Origin: JACDBE01 sp051002015 | Lineage (GTDB): Bacteria > Actinomycetota > Acidimicrobiia > Spongiisociales > UBA5794 | Length of the DNA stretch: 64,000 nucleotides | NCBI GenBank assembly: GCA_051002015.1 | Contig: JBPCMS010000012.1 | Location: 4,173 to 68,172, forward strand | Reading direction: 5' to 3' | In this document: positions 40,523 to 48,869 of the stretch, piece by piece | Layout: every line of letters begins with the position of its first letter | How positions within the stretch are numbered: the first letter of the stretch is position 1 | Notes under the pieces: model-generated | Database searches by the model: none | What the model was told of the DNA's origin: nothing | The model's input: only the letters and a program-made list of their open reading frames with translations | Translations under genes and position numbers: made by a program

Positions 40523-40546
40523 TTGTGCAACTGAACAGTTGCACAA
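40523..40546. promoter_or_regulatory. perfect inverted repeat, likely ArsR operator 1
   Basis: TTGTGCAACT and AGTTGCACAA are a perfect 10-bp inverted repeat separated by GAAC, in the 72-base gap between clpP and the SRPBCC gene. Confidence 0.7.
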
Positions 40547-40557
40547 TATCAGCATTC

Positions 40558-40573
40558 GCAACTGCTAGGTTGC
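40558..40573. promoter_or_regulatory. second inverted repeat overlapping the SRPBCC -10, likely ArsR operator 2
   Basis: GCAAC (40558-40562) and GTTGC (40569-40573) flank TGCTAG and share the GCAACT half-site with operator 1. The site covers the putative -10 TAGGTT (40566-40571), which ends seven bases before the ATG at 40579. Confidence 0.6.
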
Positions 40574-40578
40574 AGGTC

Positions 40579-40938
40579 ATGCAACAGGACCAAGCCCCGC
40601 AGGTCGAGCGCAACATCGAGGTCGAAGCCGCACCCGGAGAGGTGTGGGAGCGGATCGTCGACGGGCGGCTTGCCGAGGAGTGGCTCGGGGTCGTTGTCGA
40701 GCCGCGCCGCGGCGGGACGGTCGCCGTACCGGGCGGCAACATGATCGGGGTGGTCGAGGATGTCGACCCCGGCCGGTCGATCACCTGGACCTGGCGCCAA
40801 CCCGACGGTGATCCATCCCAGGTGGTCATCGACGTCGAGGCGCGGCCCGACGGCGGGTCCCGGGTGACCGTCACCGAGCGGCTGCTCGAATACGAGATCA
40901 CCACCTACGCCCCGATCGTCCTTTCCAGGGCGGCGTGA
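40579..40938 (+). CDS. SRPBCC domain protein (AHSA1-like)
   Basis: The 119-residue protein has the START-like fold of the Aha1/AHSA1 family: VERNIEVEAAPGEVWERIVDGRLAEEWLG, GNMIGVVEDVDPGRSITWTW and GGSRVTVTERLLEYE. Proteins of this type are very often encoded next to ArsR regulators; their ligands are unknown. The arsR GTG overlaps its TGA, so the two are translated together. Start fixed by the leaderless-type -10 seven bases upstream. Confidence 0.85.
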   Translation: MQQDQAPQVERNIEVEAAPGEVWERIVDGRLAEEWLGVVVEPRRGGTVAVPGGNMIGVVEDVDPGRSITWTWRQPDGDPSQVVIDVEARPDGGSRVTVTERLLEYEITTYAPIVLSRAA

Positions 40939-41243
40939 CCGGCCCCGATCTGCTGTTCGCCGCCCTGGCCGACGCGACCAGGCGCAGCCTGTTCGAGCGT
41001 CTGGCCTTGGAGGGTCCCGCCTCCGCCACCGCCCTGGCCGCCCGGCTCCCGGTCTCCCGGCAGGCGGTGACCAGGCACCTCGGCGCCCTGGCCGAGGCTG
41101 GGCTGGTCACCCGGTCGACCGCGGGGCGCGAGGTCCGCTACACCGCGGTGAGCGGACCGCTGGCCGGGGTCACCGACTGGGTGGCCCGGGTCGACGCCGA
41201 CTGGGAGGCGAGGCTGGAACGGCTCCGCAGGTCGCTGGGGTGA
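40935..41243 (+). CDS. ArsR/SmtB family transcriptional regulator
   Basis: The 102-residue protein is a winged-helix regulator: LFAALADATRRSLFERLALEGPAS, HTH ATALAARLPVSRQAVTRHLGALAEAGLV and the wing GREVRYTAV. It has no Cys, so classical metal sensing through Cys is unlikely. It probably binds the GCAACT palindromes at 40523-40573 and so controls itself, the SRPBCC gene and perhaps clpP. Start GTG overlaps the upstream stop. Confidence 0.9.
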   Translation: MTGPDLLFAALADATRRSLFERLALEGPASATALAARLPVSRQAVTRHLGALAEAGLVTRSTAGREVRYTAVSGPLAGVTDWVARVDADWEARLERLRRSLG

Positions 41244-41287
41244 GCGGTCGGCTCGCCGGCGCCCGATCCCTCGGCGCCCGGCCCCGG

Positions 41288-41293
41288 TATCCT
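41288..41293 (+). promoter_or_regulatory. -10 hexamer of proS
   Basis: TATCCT precedes a leader of about 25 bases containing CAGGAG before the GTG at 41326. Confidence 0.45.
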
Positions 41294-41325
41294 CCGCCAC
41301 CCCATCCGTCCAGGAGCCTCCCCAG

Positions 41326-43035
41326 GTGCGTTGGTCCACGGCATACATCCCGACCCTGCGCCATGATCCGGCAGACGCCGAGGCCGCCAACCACCGTCTG
41401 CTGGTCAGGGCCGGGTTCATCCGCCAGCTCATGGCGGGCTCGTACTCGTTGCTCCCGCTGGGGATGAAGGTCGTCACCAAGATCGAGGCCATCATCCGCC
41501 AGGAGATGAACCGCATTGGCGGCCAGGAGTTCCTACTCCCCGTGGTCCATCCATCCGAGCCTTGGAAGCGCACCGGCCGCTACGACGACGTCGAGGGCAT
41601 CCTGATCAAGTTCCGCGACCGTCGCGGCGCCGATCTGCTGCTGGCGATGACCCACGAGGAGATCTTCACCGTGCTCGCCGCCGAGATGCGCTCGTACCGC
41701 GACCTACCCCAGCTCTGGTACCACCTGCAGACGAAGTTCCGCGACGAGCCCAGACCCAAGGCCGGGCTGCTCCGGGTACGCGAGTTCACCATGAAGGACT
41801 CGTACTCGTTCGACATCGACCAGGCGGGGCTCGACCGCCAGTTCGACAACCATTTCGGGGCGTACAGCCGCATCTTCTCCCGATTCGGGCTCCCGGTGAT
41901 CCCGGTCGAGGCCAGCTCGGGGTCGATGGGCGGGTCGGACTCGATCGAGTTCACCGTTCCATCGCCGGCGGGGGAGGACGACGTGGTGGTGTGCCCGACG
42001 GGGGATTACGCCGCCAACGTGGAGCGGGCCGTCTCCCGCCTCGACCCGATCGCCGACCAGGACGGTCTCGATGCCGTCGCGGACTTCCCCACCCCAGGCA
42101 TACGCACCATCGCCGCCCTGGCCGAGGCGTTCGACTTCGCCGCGGGTCCTCACCAGATCAAGACGCTGGTCTACCTGGTGGACGGCGACCCGACCCTGGT
42201 GCTGCTGCGCGGTGATCACGAGCTGATGGTGCAGAAGCTGATGGACGGGCTGGGGACCGCCAAGCTCCGCCCGGCCGAGGAGGCCGAGATCCGGTCCCTG
42301 CTCGGCGCCGGCCCCGGCAGCCTGGGAGCGGTCGGTGTCGACGGGATCCCGGTGGTCGCCGATCCGGCGCTGGAGGGCCGCACCGGGATGGTGACCGGAG
42401 CCAACCGGGACGACCACCACCTCCGCGGTGTCGACATGGTCCGCGACATCGCCGTCGACCGCTGGCTCGACCTGCGCACCGTGCAGGCGGGCGAGCCGTG
42501 CCCCCGGTGTGGGACGTCGCTCGAGGTGGTGCGGGTGATCGAGGTCGGCCACATCTTCAAGCTGGGGGCGTTCTACAGCGAGCCGCTCGAAGCGACGGTG
42601 CTCGACGAGGCCGGGGTGGAGCGGGCGATCCTGATGGGGTCGTACGGGATCGGGGTGGGCCGGAGCATGGCCGCCGTGGTCGAGAGCCACCACGACGACA
42701 AGGGCATCGCCTGGCCGGTGGCGGTTGCCCCGTACGAGGTGGTGGTGAGCATGGTCAAGATCGACGACGAGCCGTCCGCGGCCGCCGCCGATGACCTCTA
42801 CCGGGAGCTGACCGCGGCCGGGATCGACGTCATCCTCGACGACCGCGACCTGCGGCCGGGGGTGAAGTTCACCGACGCAGAGCTCGTCGGGTTTCCGTTC
42901 CGGCTCACGGTCGGGCCCCGTGGGGTGGCCGCTGGCGAGGTGGAGCTGACCGAGCGGGCCACGGGCGAGACCGTCACCCTGGCCATCGACGGTGCCGCCG
43001 GTGCCGTGGCCGAGCGGGTCGAGAGCCTTCGGTGA
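41326..43035 (+). CDS. proS: prolyl-tRNA synthetase (bacterial type)
   Basis: Class II synthetase charging tRNA-Pro. The 569-residue protein has motif 1 region GGQEFLLPVVHPSEPWKRTGRY-type sequence, motif 2 FRDEPRPKAGLLRVREFTMKD, an editing/INS domain (about 225-390) with the YbaK-like KTLVYLVDGDP, and motif 3 GSYGIGVGRSMAAVVE. The C-terminal anticodon domain starts near 460. rimP-nusA-infB follow, the usual order. Confidence 0.96.
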   Translation: MRWSTAYIPTLRHDPADAEAANHRLLVRAGFIRQLMAGSYSLLPLGMKVVTKIEAIIRQEMNRIGGQEFLLPVVHPSEPWKRTGRYDDVEGILIKFRDRRGADLLLAMTHEEIFTVLAAEMRSYRDLPQLWYHLQTKFRDEPRPKAGLLRVREFTMKDSYSFDIDQAGLDRQFDNHFGAYSRIFSRFGLPVIPVEASSGSMGGSDSIEFTVPSPAGEDDVVVCPTGDYAANVERAVSRLDPIADQDGLDAVADFPTPGIRTIAALAEAFDFAAGPHQIKTLVYLVDGDPTLVLLRGDHELMVQKLMDGLGTAKLRPAEEAEIRSLLGAGPGSLGAVGVDGIPVVADPALEGRTGMVTGANRDDHHLRGVDMVRDIAVDRWLDLRTVQAGEPCPRCGTSLEVVRVIEVGHIFKLGAFYSEPLEATVLDEAGVERAILMGSYGIGVGRSMAAVVESHHDDKGIAWPVAVAPYEVVVSMVKIDDEPSAAAADDLYRELTAAGIDVILDDRDLRPGVKFTDAELVGFPFRLTVGPRGVAAGEVELTERATGETVTLAIDGAAGAVAERVESLR

Positions 43036-43072
43036 CCCGTTCCGGGCCGACCATCGAGCCGGGGTTGGCTGG

Positions 43073-43078
43073 TATACT
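43073..43078 (+). promoter_or_regulatory. -10 hexamer of the rimP-nusA-infB operon
   Basis: TATACT starts a leader of about 95 bases that carries a strong hairpin (43103-43127). Confidence 0.55.
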
Positions 43079-43102
43079 GGCCGCCAACTGAGATCGCCGT
43101 AT

Positions 43103-43127
43103 CGAGGTGGGCCCGGGGCCCGCCTCG
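43103..43127 (+). terminator. attenuator-like hairpin in the rimP leader
   Basis: CGAGGTGGGCC and GGCCCGCCTCG form an 11-bp stem with one G-U pair around a three-base loop, followed by TTTGTTG. It lies between the -10 and rimP, so it could end transcription early. NusA-dependent feedback is an attractive but unproven idea. Confidence 0.5.
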
Positions 43128-43182
43128 TTTGTTGATGCGGGCATGTAGGGGTTTTGCGGAACGCACCGAAGGACGGGAGTTG

Positions 43183-43677
43183 ATGACGATGAGCGCCGAG
43201 CCGGCCCAGCGCCTGTGGGGCGTCATCGAGCCGTATCTCGCCGCCGAGGGTGTCGAGCTGGACGACCTCGAGGTCGTCGGTCGAGGGGGTGCCTCGCTGG
43301 TGCGGGTCACCGTCGATGCCGATGGTCCGGTGGACGTCGACACCATCGCCCGTCTAGCCCGGGGGGTCTCCCGGCTGCTCGACGAGGAAGACCCGGTGCC
43401 GGGCACCTACACCCTGGAGGTGTCCTCGCCGGGTCTGGAGCGCACCCTGCGCCGCCCTCGCCATTTCGAGAAGGCGGTGGGCCGGCAGGTGCGGTTGAGG
43501 ATGACGCAGCCCGACGACGGGGTGCAGCACATCAACGGGGTGCTGGTGGAGACGAGCCCCACCGGGTTCACGGTGGAGACCGAGGCCGGCCCGGTCACGG
43601 TCGCATACGACGAAGTGGCGTCGGCCCGTACGGTGTTCGTGTGGGAAACGGCTCCCAAGCCCGGGGCACGGCGGTAG
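43183..43677 (+). CDS. rimP: ribosome maturation factor RimP
   Basis: RimP helps 30S assembly. The 164-residue protein has the N-terminal alpha/beta domain (VELDDLEVVGRGGASLVRVTVDADGPV, IARLARGVSRLLDEEDPVPGTYTLEVSSPGLERTL split across the conserved SSPGLER box) and a C-terminal SH3-like domain. A GGGAG precedes the ATG at 43183; the ATG at 43189 is possible. nusA follows after 11 bases. Confidence 0.93.
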   Translation: MTMSAEPAQRLWGVIEPYLAAEGVELDDLEVVGRGGASLVRVTVDADGPVDVDTIARLARGVSRLLDEEDPVPGTYTLEVSSPGLERTLRRPRHFEKAVGRQVRLRMTQPDDGVQHINGVLVETSPTGFTVETEAGPVTVAYDEVASARTVFVWETAPKPGARR

Positions 43678-43688
43678 AGAGGAACGAG

Positions 43689-45074
43689 ATGGACTACAAC
43701 CTGCTGGATGCCCTGGAGCTGCTGGAGCGCGAGAAGGGCGTGCCCGCCGACACCATCCTCGACGCCCTGGCCAACGCCCTGGTTTCGGCATACAAGCGCA
43801 CTCCCGGTGCCGCCGAGGAGGCGCGGGTGACCATCGACGCCGACACCGCCGAGATCATCGTCTACGGACAGGACCTCGACGAGGACGGCAACGTCGTCCG
43901 CGAGTGGGAGGACACGCCCGCGGACTTCGGCCGCATCGCCGCCCAGACCGCCAAGCAGGTGATCCTGCAGCGGCTGCGCGACGCCAAACGGGAGCAGGTG
44001 TACGAACTCTACGAGGGACGCGAGGGCGACCTGGTCACCGGCATCGTCCAGCAGTCGGATCACCGCTACGCCATCCTCGACCTCGGCAACGCCGAGGCGA
44101 TCATGCCCTCCTCCGAGCGCATCCCCTACGAGAAGCTGGAGCGGGGCAACCGGGTCAAGGCCTATATCCTCGAGGTGCGGGGCGAGGGCAAGGGGCCCCA
44201 GATCGTGGTCAGCCGCAGCCATCCCGAGTTCATCCGCTCGCTGTTCGAGCTCGAGGTGCCCGAGCTGGTCGACGGCGACGTCGAGATCAAGGCGATCGCC
44301 CGCGAGGCCGGTCATCGCACCAAGATCGCCGTGGTGTCCAACGATCCCAACGTCGATCCGGTCGGCGCCTGCGTTGGCGCCAGGGGATCGAGGGTCCGCC
44401 AGGTGGTCAACGAGCTACGCGGCGAGAAGGTCGACATCGTCGAATGGCGCCCCGAGGCGGCTGCATTCCTGGCCGAGGCGCTGTCGCCTGCCCGGGTCAA
44501 GGAGGTACGGCTCGACGACGAGCTGCGGGTGGCGACGGTGATCGTGCCCGACCACCAACTCTCGCTCGCCATCGGCAAGGAGGGCCAGAACGCCAGGCTC
44601 GCCGCCAGGCTCACCGGGTACAAGGTCGACATCCGCTCCGAGAGTCAGGATCTCGGTCTCGACCTGGCGGACGACGAGCCCGAGGAGCGACCCACGGTGG
44701 CTCCGGCGGTGGTGCCCCCCGATGCGGTGACCATCGATGCGGTGAGCGATGCGGCGGCCGAGTCCCCTGAGGCGCCGGTGTCGGAGGCTCCCGAGGCTCC
44801 GGTCTTGGAGGCGGTGGAGGAGGGAGCCGCCGTGGGTGGCGCGGTTTCGGTACCGACCGACGTCTCATCCGAGGAGATAGCTGCTGGGGACGGGGAGAGC
44901 GAGGCGCCGCCGGCGGCGGTCGGCGAGGACGCCGACGAGGACGACCCGTCGGAATCCGATGGTGACTCCGACGACCCCGAGGTCGGCCCCGACGACGCGG
45001 ATCACGCGGATGACTCGGACGACCCCGAGGACGGCGTCGCCGACAACGACGAGGATGAACCCGTCGGGACCTGA
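43689..45074 (+). CDS. nusA: transcription termination/antitermination protein NusA with an acidic tail
   Basis: NusA binds RNA polymerase and modulates pausing and termination. The 461-residue protein has the N-terminal domain, an S1 domain (EGDLVTGIVQQSDHRYAIL), KH1 and KH2 (VGACVGARGSRVRQVVNEL; LAIGKEGQNARLAARLTGY). Residues about 330-461 are a low-complexity Glu/Asp/Ala/Pro tail ending in repeated DSDDPE-type runs. The YlxR (DUF448) gene often found next is absent; infB follows after 49 bases. Confidence 0.95.
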   Translation: MDYNLLDALELLEREKGVPADTILDALANALVSAYKRTPGAAEEARVTIDADTAEIIVYGQDLDEDGNVVREWEDTPADFGRIAAQTAKQVILQRLRDAKREQVYELYEGREGDLVTGIVQQSDHRYAILDLGNAEAIMPSSERIPYEKLERGNRVKAYILEVRGEGKGPQIVVSRSHPEFIRSLFELEVPELVDGDVEIKAIAREAGHRTKIAVVSNDPNVDPVGACVGARGSRVRQVVNELRGEKVDIVEWRPEAAAFLAEALSPARVKEVRLDDELRVATVIVPDHQLSLAIGKEGQNARLAARLTGYKVDIRSESQDLGLDLADDEPEERPTVAPAVVPPDAVTIDAVSDAAAESPEAPVSEAPEAPVLEAVEEGAAVGGAVSVPTDVSSEEIAAGDGESEAPPAAVGEDADEDDPSESDGDSDDPEVGPDDADHADDSDDPEDGVADNDEDEPVGT

Positions 45075-45123
45075 CGGTCCGGATGGCACAATGCCCCGAA
45101 GAGGGCCCTACCGGAGGTGACGG

Positions 45124-47223
45124 TTGGCGAAGCTACGGGTATACGAGCTGGCACGAGAGCTTGGACAGGATTCCAAGGATGTGCTGGCGCGCGTCCACGA
45201 GCTGGGCATCGTGGCGAAGACCGCATCGTCGGGGCTCGACGATGACGCCATCACCCTTGTCAAGATGTCATACAACGACACCGCACCGGCGCCGGTGAGC
45301 GAGCCGGCCGCGAGCACGGTCCCGGCAGCCCCCGTCGCCGACCTCGGTGACGAGGACACGGCGGCACCCGAGGTCGTCACCACCGACGCCGAGCCGGAGA
45401 CCGAACCGGCACCCGCTCCCGCTCCAACCCCGGAGGCGGAGCCCGAGGAAGAGAAGATCATCGCCGTCGCCGAGGGTGTGACCGCAGCCGAGTTCGCCCG
45501 CCAGATCGGCGAGCGCACCGGCGAGGTGGTCAAGGCGCTGATGGTGATGGGGGAGATGGTCCCCGGTGGCGGCGCCATCCCCCTCTCCGCCCTGGAGCCG
45601 CTGGCTGCCCGCTTCGGCTACCAGGTGCTGGTCGACGAGGCGGAGCCGGTCGAGGAGGAGGAGGCGCGGGGTCCGCACACCGTCGACTACGTGGACGACC
45701 CCGCCAGCCTCAGGCCCCGCCCCCCTGTGGTCACCGTGATGGGCCACGTCGACCACGGCAAGACCAAGCTGCTCGACACCATCCGCAGCGCCAATGTCGT
45801 CGCCGGCGAGGCCGGTGGCATCACCCAGCACATCGGTGCCTACCAGGTCACCGCCACAGACGGTGAGACGATCACCTTCATCGACACTCCGGGCCACGAG
45901 GCGTTCACCGCGCTGCGTGCCAGGGGAGCCAACGTCACCGACATCGTCATCCTGGTCGTCGCCGCCGACGACGGGGTCATGCCACAGACGATCGAGGCCA
46001 TCAACCACGCCAAGGCGGCCGAGGTGCCGATCGTGGTGGCCATCAACAAGATCGACCTCCCCGCAGCCGACCCGCACGGGGTGCGTGCCGGGCTCACCCA
46101 GCATGGGATCGTGGTGGAGGACCTGGGCGGCGACGTGGTCTCCGCCGAGGTGTCCGCCCTGGACGGGCTCGGGGTCGACGAGCTGCTGGAGATGGTTTCG
46201 CTGGTGGCCGAGGTGGCCGAGCTCAAGGCAAACCCGTCGGCTCCCGCCGTCGGCACCGTCATCGAGAGCCGGCTTGAGGTCGGTCGCGGGCCGGTGGCCA
46301 CCGTCATCGTGCAGCGGGGCACCCTCAAGCCCGGCGACGCCATCGTCGCCGGCACCGTCCCCGGCAGGGTCCGCGCCCTGTTCGACGAGAACGGCGCCAA
46401 GCTGGCCAAGGCCGGTCCCAGCGCCCCGGCGGTGGTGATGGGGTGGGACGACGTCCCATCCGCCGGCGACATGTTCGAGGTGGTCAGGAACGAACGCACC
46501 GCCCGCAAGTTGGCCGAGGACCGGGTGTACGAGCTGCGGACCCATGATCTGGTCGTCCCCACCGCCACCGAGCGGTTGGGTCAGCTGCTGGAGCAGCTCC
46601 GCACCCAGGACGACGCCGAGCTGCGCATCGTGGTAAAGGCGGATGCTCACGGCTCGCTCGAAGCGATCAGGGACGCAGTCGCCAAGATCAAGCGGGCGGA
46701 CGCCTCGGTTCACATCATCCATGGCGGGGTGGGCGGCATCACCGAGAACGACGTCTCCCTGGCCGAGGCTTCCGAGGCGGTCATCTACGGGTTCAACACC
46801 CGCCCCGACGCCGGGGCCCGCAATGCCGCCAAGGAGCGGGGCATCGACATCCGCACCTTCCCCATCATCTACGAGCTGCTCGAGGACGTCGAGTCGCTGC
46901 TGGTGGGTGAGCTCGCCCCCGAGGAGGTCGAGACCTTCCTGGGGTCGGCCGAGGTCAGGGCGACGTTCCGGTCCCCGCGCTTTGGCACCATCGCCGGCTC
47001 GTACGTCACCGACGGCACGATCAACCGCAACGCCAGCGCCCGCCTGGTGCGCGACGGCGTGGTGGTGTACGACGGGCGCATCACCTCGCTGCGCCGGTTC
47101 AAGGACGACGTGGCCACGGTCAACACCGGCTTCGAATGCGGCATCGGTCTCGAGAACTTCCGCGACATCAAGGAAGGTGACTTCGTCGAGTCGTACGAGG
47201 TCAGGCAAGTGGCCCGTACCTGA
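45124..47223 (+). CDS. infB: translation initiation factor IF-2
   Basis: IF-2 places initiator tRNA on the 30S subunit. The 699-residue protein begins AKLRVYELARELGQDSKDVLARVHELG (IF2_N), has a short acidic linker (about 60-110), a second IF2_N, and the GTPase with GHVDHGKT near 206, DTPGHEAF and NKIDL. A TTG start is used, with GGAGGTGA just upstream. The N-terminal linker is much shorter than in streptomycetes. Confidence 0.96.
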   Translation: MAKLRVYELARELGQDSKDVLARVHELGIVAKTASSGLDDDAITLVKMSYNDTAPAPVSEPAASTVPAAPVADLGDEDTAAPEVVTTDAEPETEPAPAPAPTPEAEPEEEKIIAVAEGVTAAEFARQIGERTGEVVKALMVMGEMVPGGGAIPLSALEPLAARFGYQVLVDEAEPVEEEEARGPHTVDYVDDPASLRPRPPVVTVMGHVDHGKTKLLDTIRSANVVAGEAGGITQHIGAYQVTATDGETITFIDTPGHEAFTALRARGANVTDIVILVVAADDGVMPQTIEAINHAKAAEVPIVVAINKIDLPAADPHGVRAGLTQHGIVVEDLGGDVVSAEVSALDGLGVDELLEMVSLVAEVAELKANPSAPAVGTVIESRLEVGRGPVATVIVQRGTLKPGDAIVAGTVPGRVRALFDENGAKLAKAGPSAPAVVMGWDDVPSAGDMFEVVRNERTARKLAEDRVYELRTHDLVVPTATERLGQLLEQLRTQDDAELRIVVKADAHGSLEAIRDAVAKIKRADASVHIIHGGVGGITENDVSLAEASEAVIYGFNTRPDAGARNAAKERGIDIRTFPIIYELLEDVESLLVGELAPEEVETFLGSAEVRATFRSPRFGTIAGSYVTDGTINRNASARLVRDGVVVYDGRITSLRRFKDDVATVNTGFECGIGLENFRDIKEGDFVESYEVRQVART

Positions 47224-47236
47224 GCCCGGTGGGACG

Positions 47237-47530
47237 ATGCACGCCATCGCGCTCCGTGTCGAGCTCCGCATCAGGGGGGCACGGTCGCTCAAGGAGAAAC
47301 GGCACACCGTGAAGTCGGTCACCTCCCAGCTCGCCACGACCTTCGGCGTCGCCGTGGCCGAGGTCGACGACCAGGACAAATGGCAGAAGGCGACGTTGGG
47401 GATCGCCGCCGTCTCCGGTGAGGCGGGACACCTCACCCGGGTGGTGCACTCGGTGGAGCGGTGGCTCGACCTGCGCGACGACATCGAGGTGCTGGCCATC
47501 GACCGCACCCCGGTGGAGAGGGTCACGTGA
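47237..47530 (+). CDS. DUF503 family protein
   Basis: This 97-residue protein (MHAIALRVELRIRGARSLKEKR ... VAVAEVDDQDKWQKATLGIAAVS) is DUF503, regularly located between infB and rbfA in Gram-positive bacteria. Its structure is a small ferredoxin-like fold; its function is unknown, with ribosome assembly suggested by location. Its TGA is overlapped by the rbfA GTG. Confidence 0.9.
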   Translation: MHAIALRVELRIRGARSLKEKRHTVKSVTSQLATTFGVAVAEVDDQDKWQKATLGIAAVSGEAGHLTRVVHSVERWLDLRDDIEVLAIDRTPVERVT

Positions 47531-47916
47531 AGCAGCCCCGCTCATCACGGATGCGCAAGGTCGACGAGCTGCTGCGCGAGGTCATCGCCGAGGAGGTGGC
47601 CAGGCTCAAGGACCCCAGGATCGGGTTCGTCACCGTCACCGGGGTCGACACCTCGCCGGATCTGCGCCGGGCCACCGTGTACTACACGGTGATGGGGACC
47701 GAGGATGAGCAGCGGGAGACGGCCGAGGCGCTGGATCACGCCGCCCCCCATCTCCAGGGCCAGGTGGGCGGTCAGGTCCGTATGAAGTACACCCCGATCC
47801 TCACGTTCACCCCGGACGAGGCGGTGGAGCGGGGCCTGCGAATGTCGCAGCTCCTGCACCAGCTCGAGCAGGAGCCTCCCGTGGTGATCGACCAACCGAT
47901 CGAGGAGCCGTCGTGA
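47527..47916 (+). CDS. rbfA: ribosome-binding factor A
   Basis: RbfA is a KH-like factor for late 30S maturation. The 129-residue protein has RMRKVDELLREVIAEEVARLKDPRIG, VTVTGVDTSPDLRRATVYYTVMG and RMKYTPILTFTPDEAVERG. Overlaps at both ends are GTGA. A short acidic C-terminus follows the core. Confidence 0.94.
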   Translation: MKQPRSSRMRKVDELLREVIAEEVARLKDPRIGFVTVTGVDTSPDLRRATVYYTVMGTEDEQRETAEALDHAAPHLQGQVGGQVRMKYTPILTFTPDEAVERGLRMSQLLHQLEQEPPVVIDQPIEEPS

Positions 47917-48869
47917 GCCAGGGGATCGAGGCGGTCGCCGAGGCACTGGCCGGGGCCAGGACGATCGTCACCGTCGGCCACGTCGGGCCGGATGGCGACG
48001 CCCTCGGCTCGATGATCGGCATCGCCCGTAGCGCCACGCTCTCCGGCAGGCAGGCATGGTCCACGTTCGGGGAGCCGTTCGTCATGCCCCACACCCTTCG
48101 CTTCCTCGACACCGAGGGGCTGGTCCCCGTCAGCCAGGTGCCGGAGACGTTCGATCTGCTGGTGGTTCTGGACTGCGCCGAGCGGAGCCGGCTGGGGAGC
48201 GCCGCTCCCATCGCCGAGCGGGCGGGGGCGGTCGCCGTCATCGACCACCATGTCACCCACGAGGCGTTCGGCGACGTCTCCTGGATCGATCCCCATGCCG
48301 GGGCAACGGCCGAGCTGGTGGCCAGGGTGCTGGCCCACCTCGGCTGGCCGATCGACCGCGGGGTCGCCGAGGCGCTCTACGCCGGGATCGTCACCGACAC
48401 CGGCCGGTTCCAGTACTCATCGACCAGCCCCGGGGTGCACCGGATTGCCGCCTACCTGCTCGAGGCCGGGGTGGCTCCCGATCGCATCGGCCAGCACCTG
48501 TTCGCCGAGGTTCCCTTCGGCTACCTCGGGCTTGCCGCCGCCGTGCTGGGGAGGGCGGTCCTCGAGCCGGAGCGATCGCTGGTTTGGTCGAGCCTCACCG
48601 CCGCCGACCTAGCCGCCGCCGAGATCTCCTACGAGCAGGCGGATGGGCTGATCGACCTGATCAGGATCGCCGAGGAGGCCGGGGTGGCCCTGCTCCTGCG
48701 CCAGCTCGACGGGGCCAGCACCAAGGGCAGCCTGCGCTCGCGGGGCGCGGTCGACGTGGCGGCGGTGGCGAGCAGGCTGGGCGGCGGTGGCCATCACAAC
48801 GCCTCGGGCTTCACCGTGGCCGGGAGCATCGAGCAGGCCATCGAGCTGGTGCGCGAGGCGATGCGATGA
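47913..48869 (+). CDS. nrnA: DHH/DHHA1 phosphoesterase (NrnA-like oligoribonuclease)
   Basis: NrnA degrades nanoRNAs and can dephosphorylate pAp. The 318-residue protein has the DHH motifs GHVGPDGDALGSMIG, VVLDCAERSRLG, VIDHHVTHEAFGD and DTGRFQYSSTSPGVHR, and the DHHA1 C-terminus GGGGHHNASGF. It lies between rbfA and truB as in many Actinomycetota, where one copy serves both oligoribonuclease and pAp-phosphatase roles. Confidence 0.92.
   Translation: MSQGIEAVAEALAGARTIVTVGHVGPDGDALGSMIGIARSATLSGRQAWSTFGEPFVMPHTLRFLDTEGLVPVSQVPETFDLLVVLDCAERSRLGSAAPIAERAGAVAVIDHHVTHEAFGDVSWIDPHAGATAELVARVLAHLGWPIDRGVAEALYAGIVTDTGRFQYSSTSPGVHRIAAYLLEAGVAPDRIGQHLFAEVPFGYLGLAAAVLGRAVLEPERSLVWSSLTAADLAAAEISYEQADGLIDLIRIAEEAGVALLLRQLDGASTKGSLRSRGAVDVAAVASRLGGGGHHNASGFTVAGSIEQAIELVREAMR

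Noticed and set aside
40507..40530. Upstream TTG start for clpP adding HKVRRGR
   Set aside because: A strong GAGGAGGGG lies before the ATG at 40506, and the extra residues are the translated ribosome binding site.
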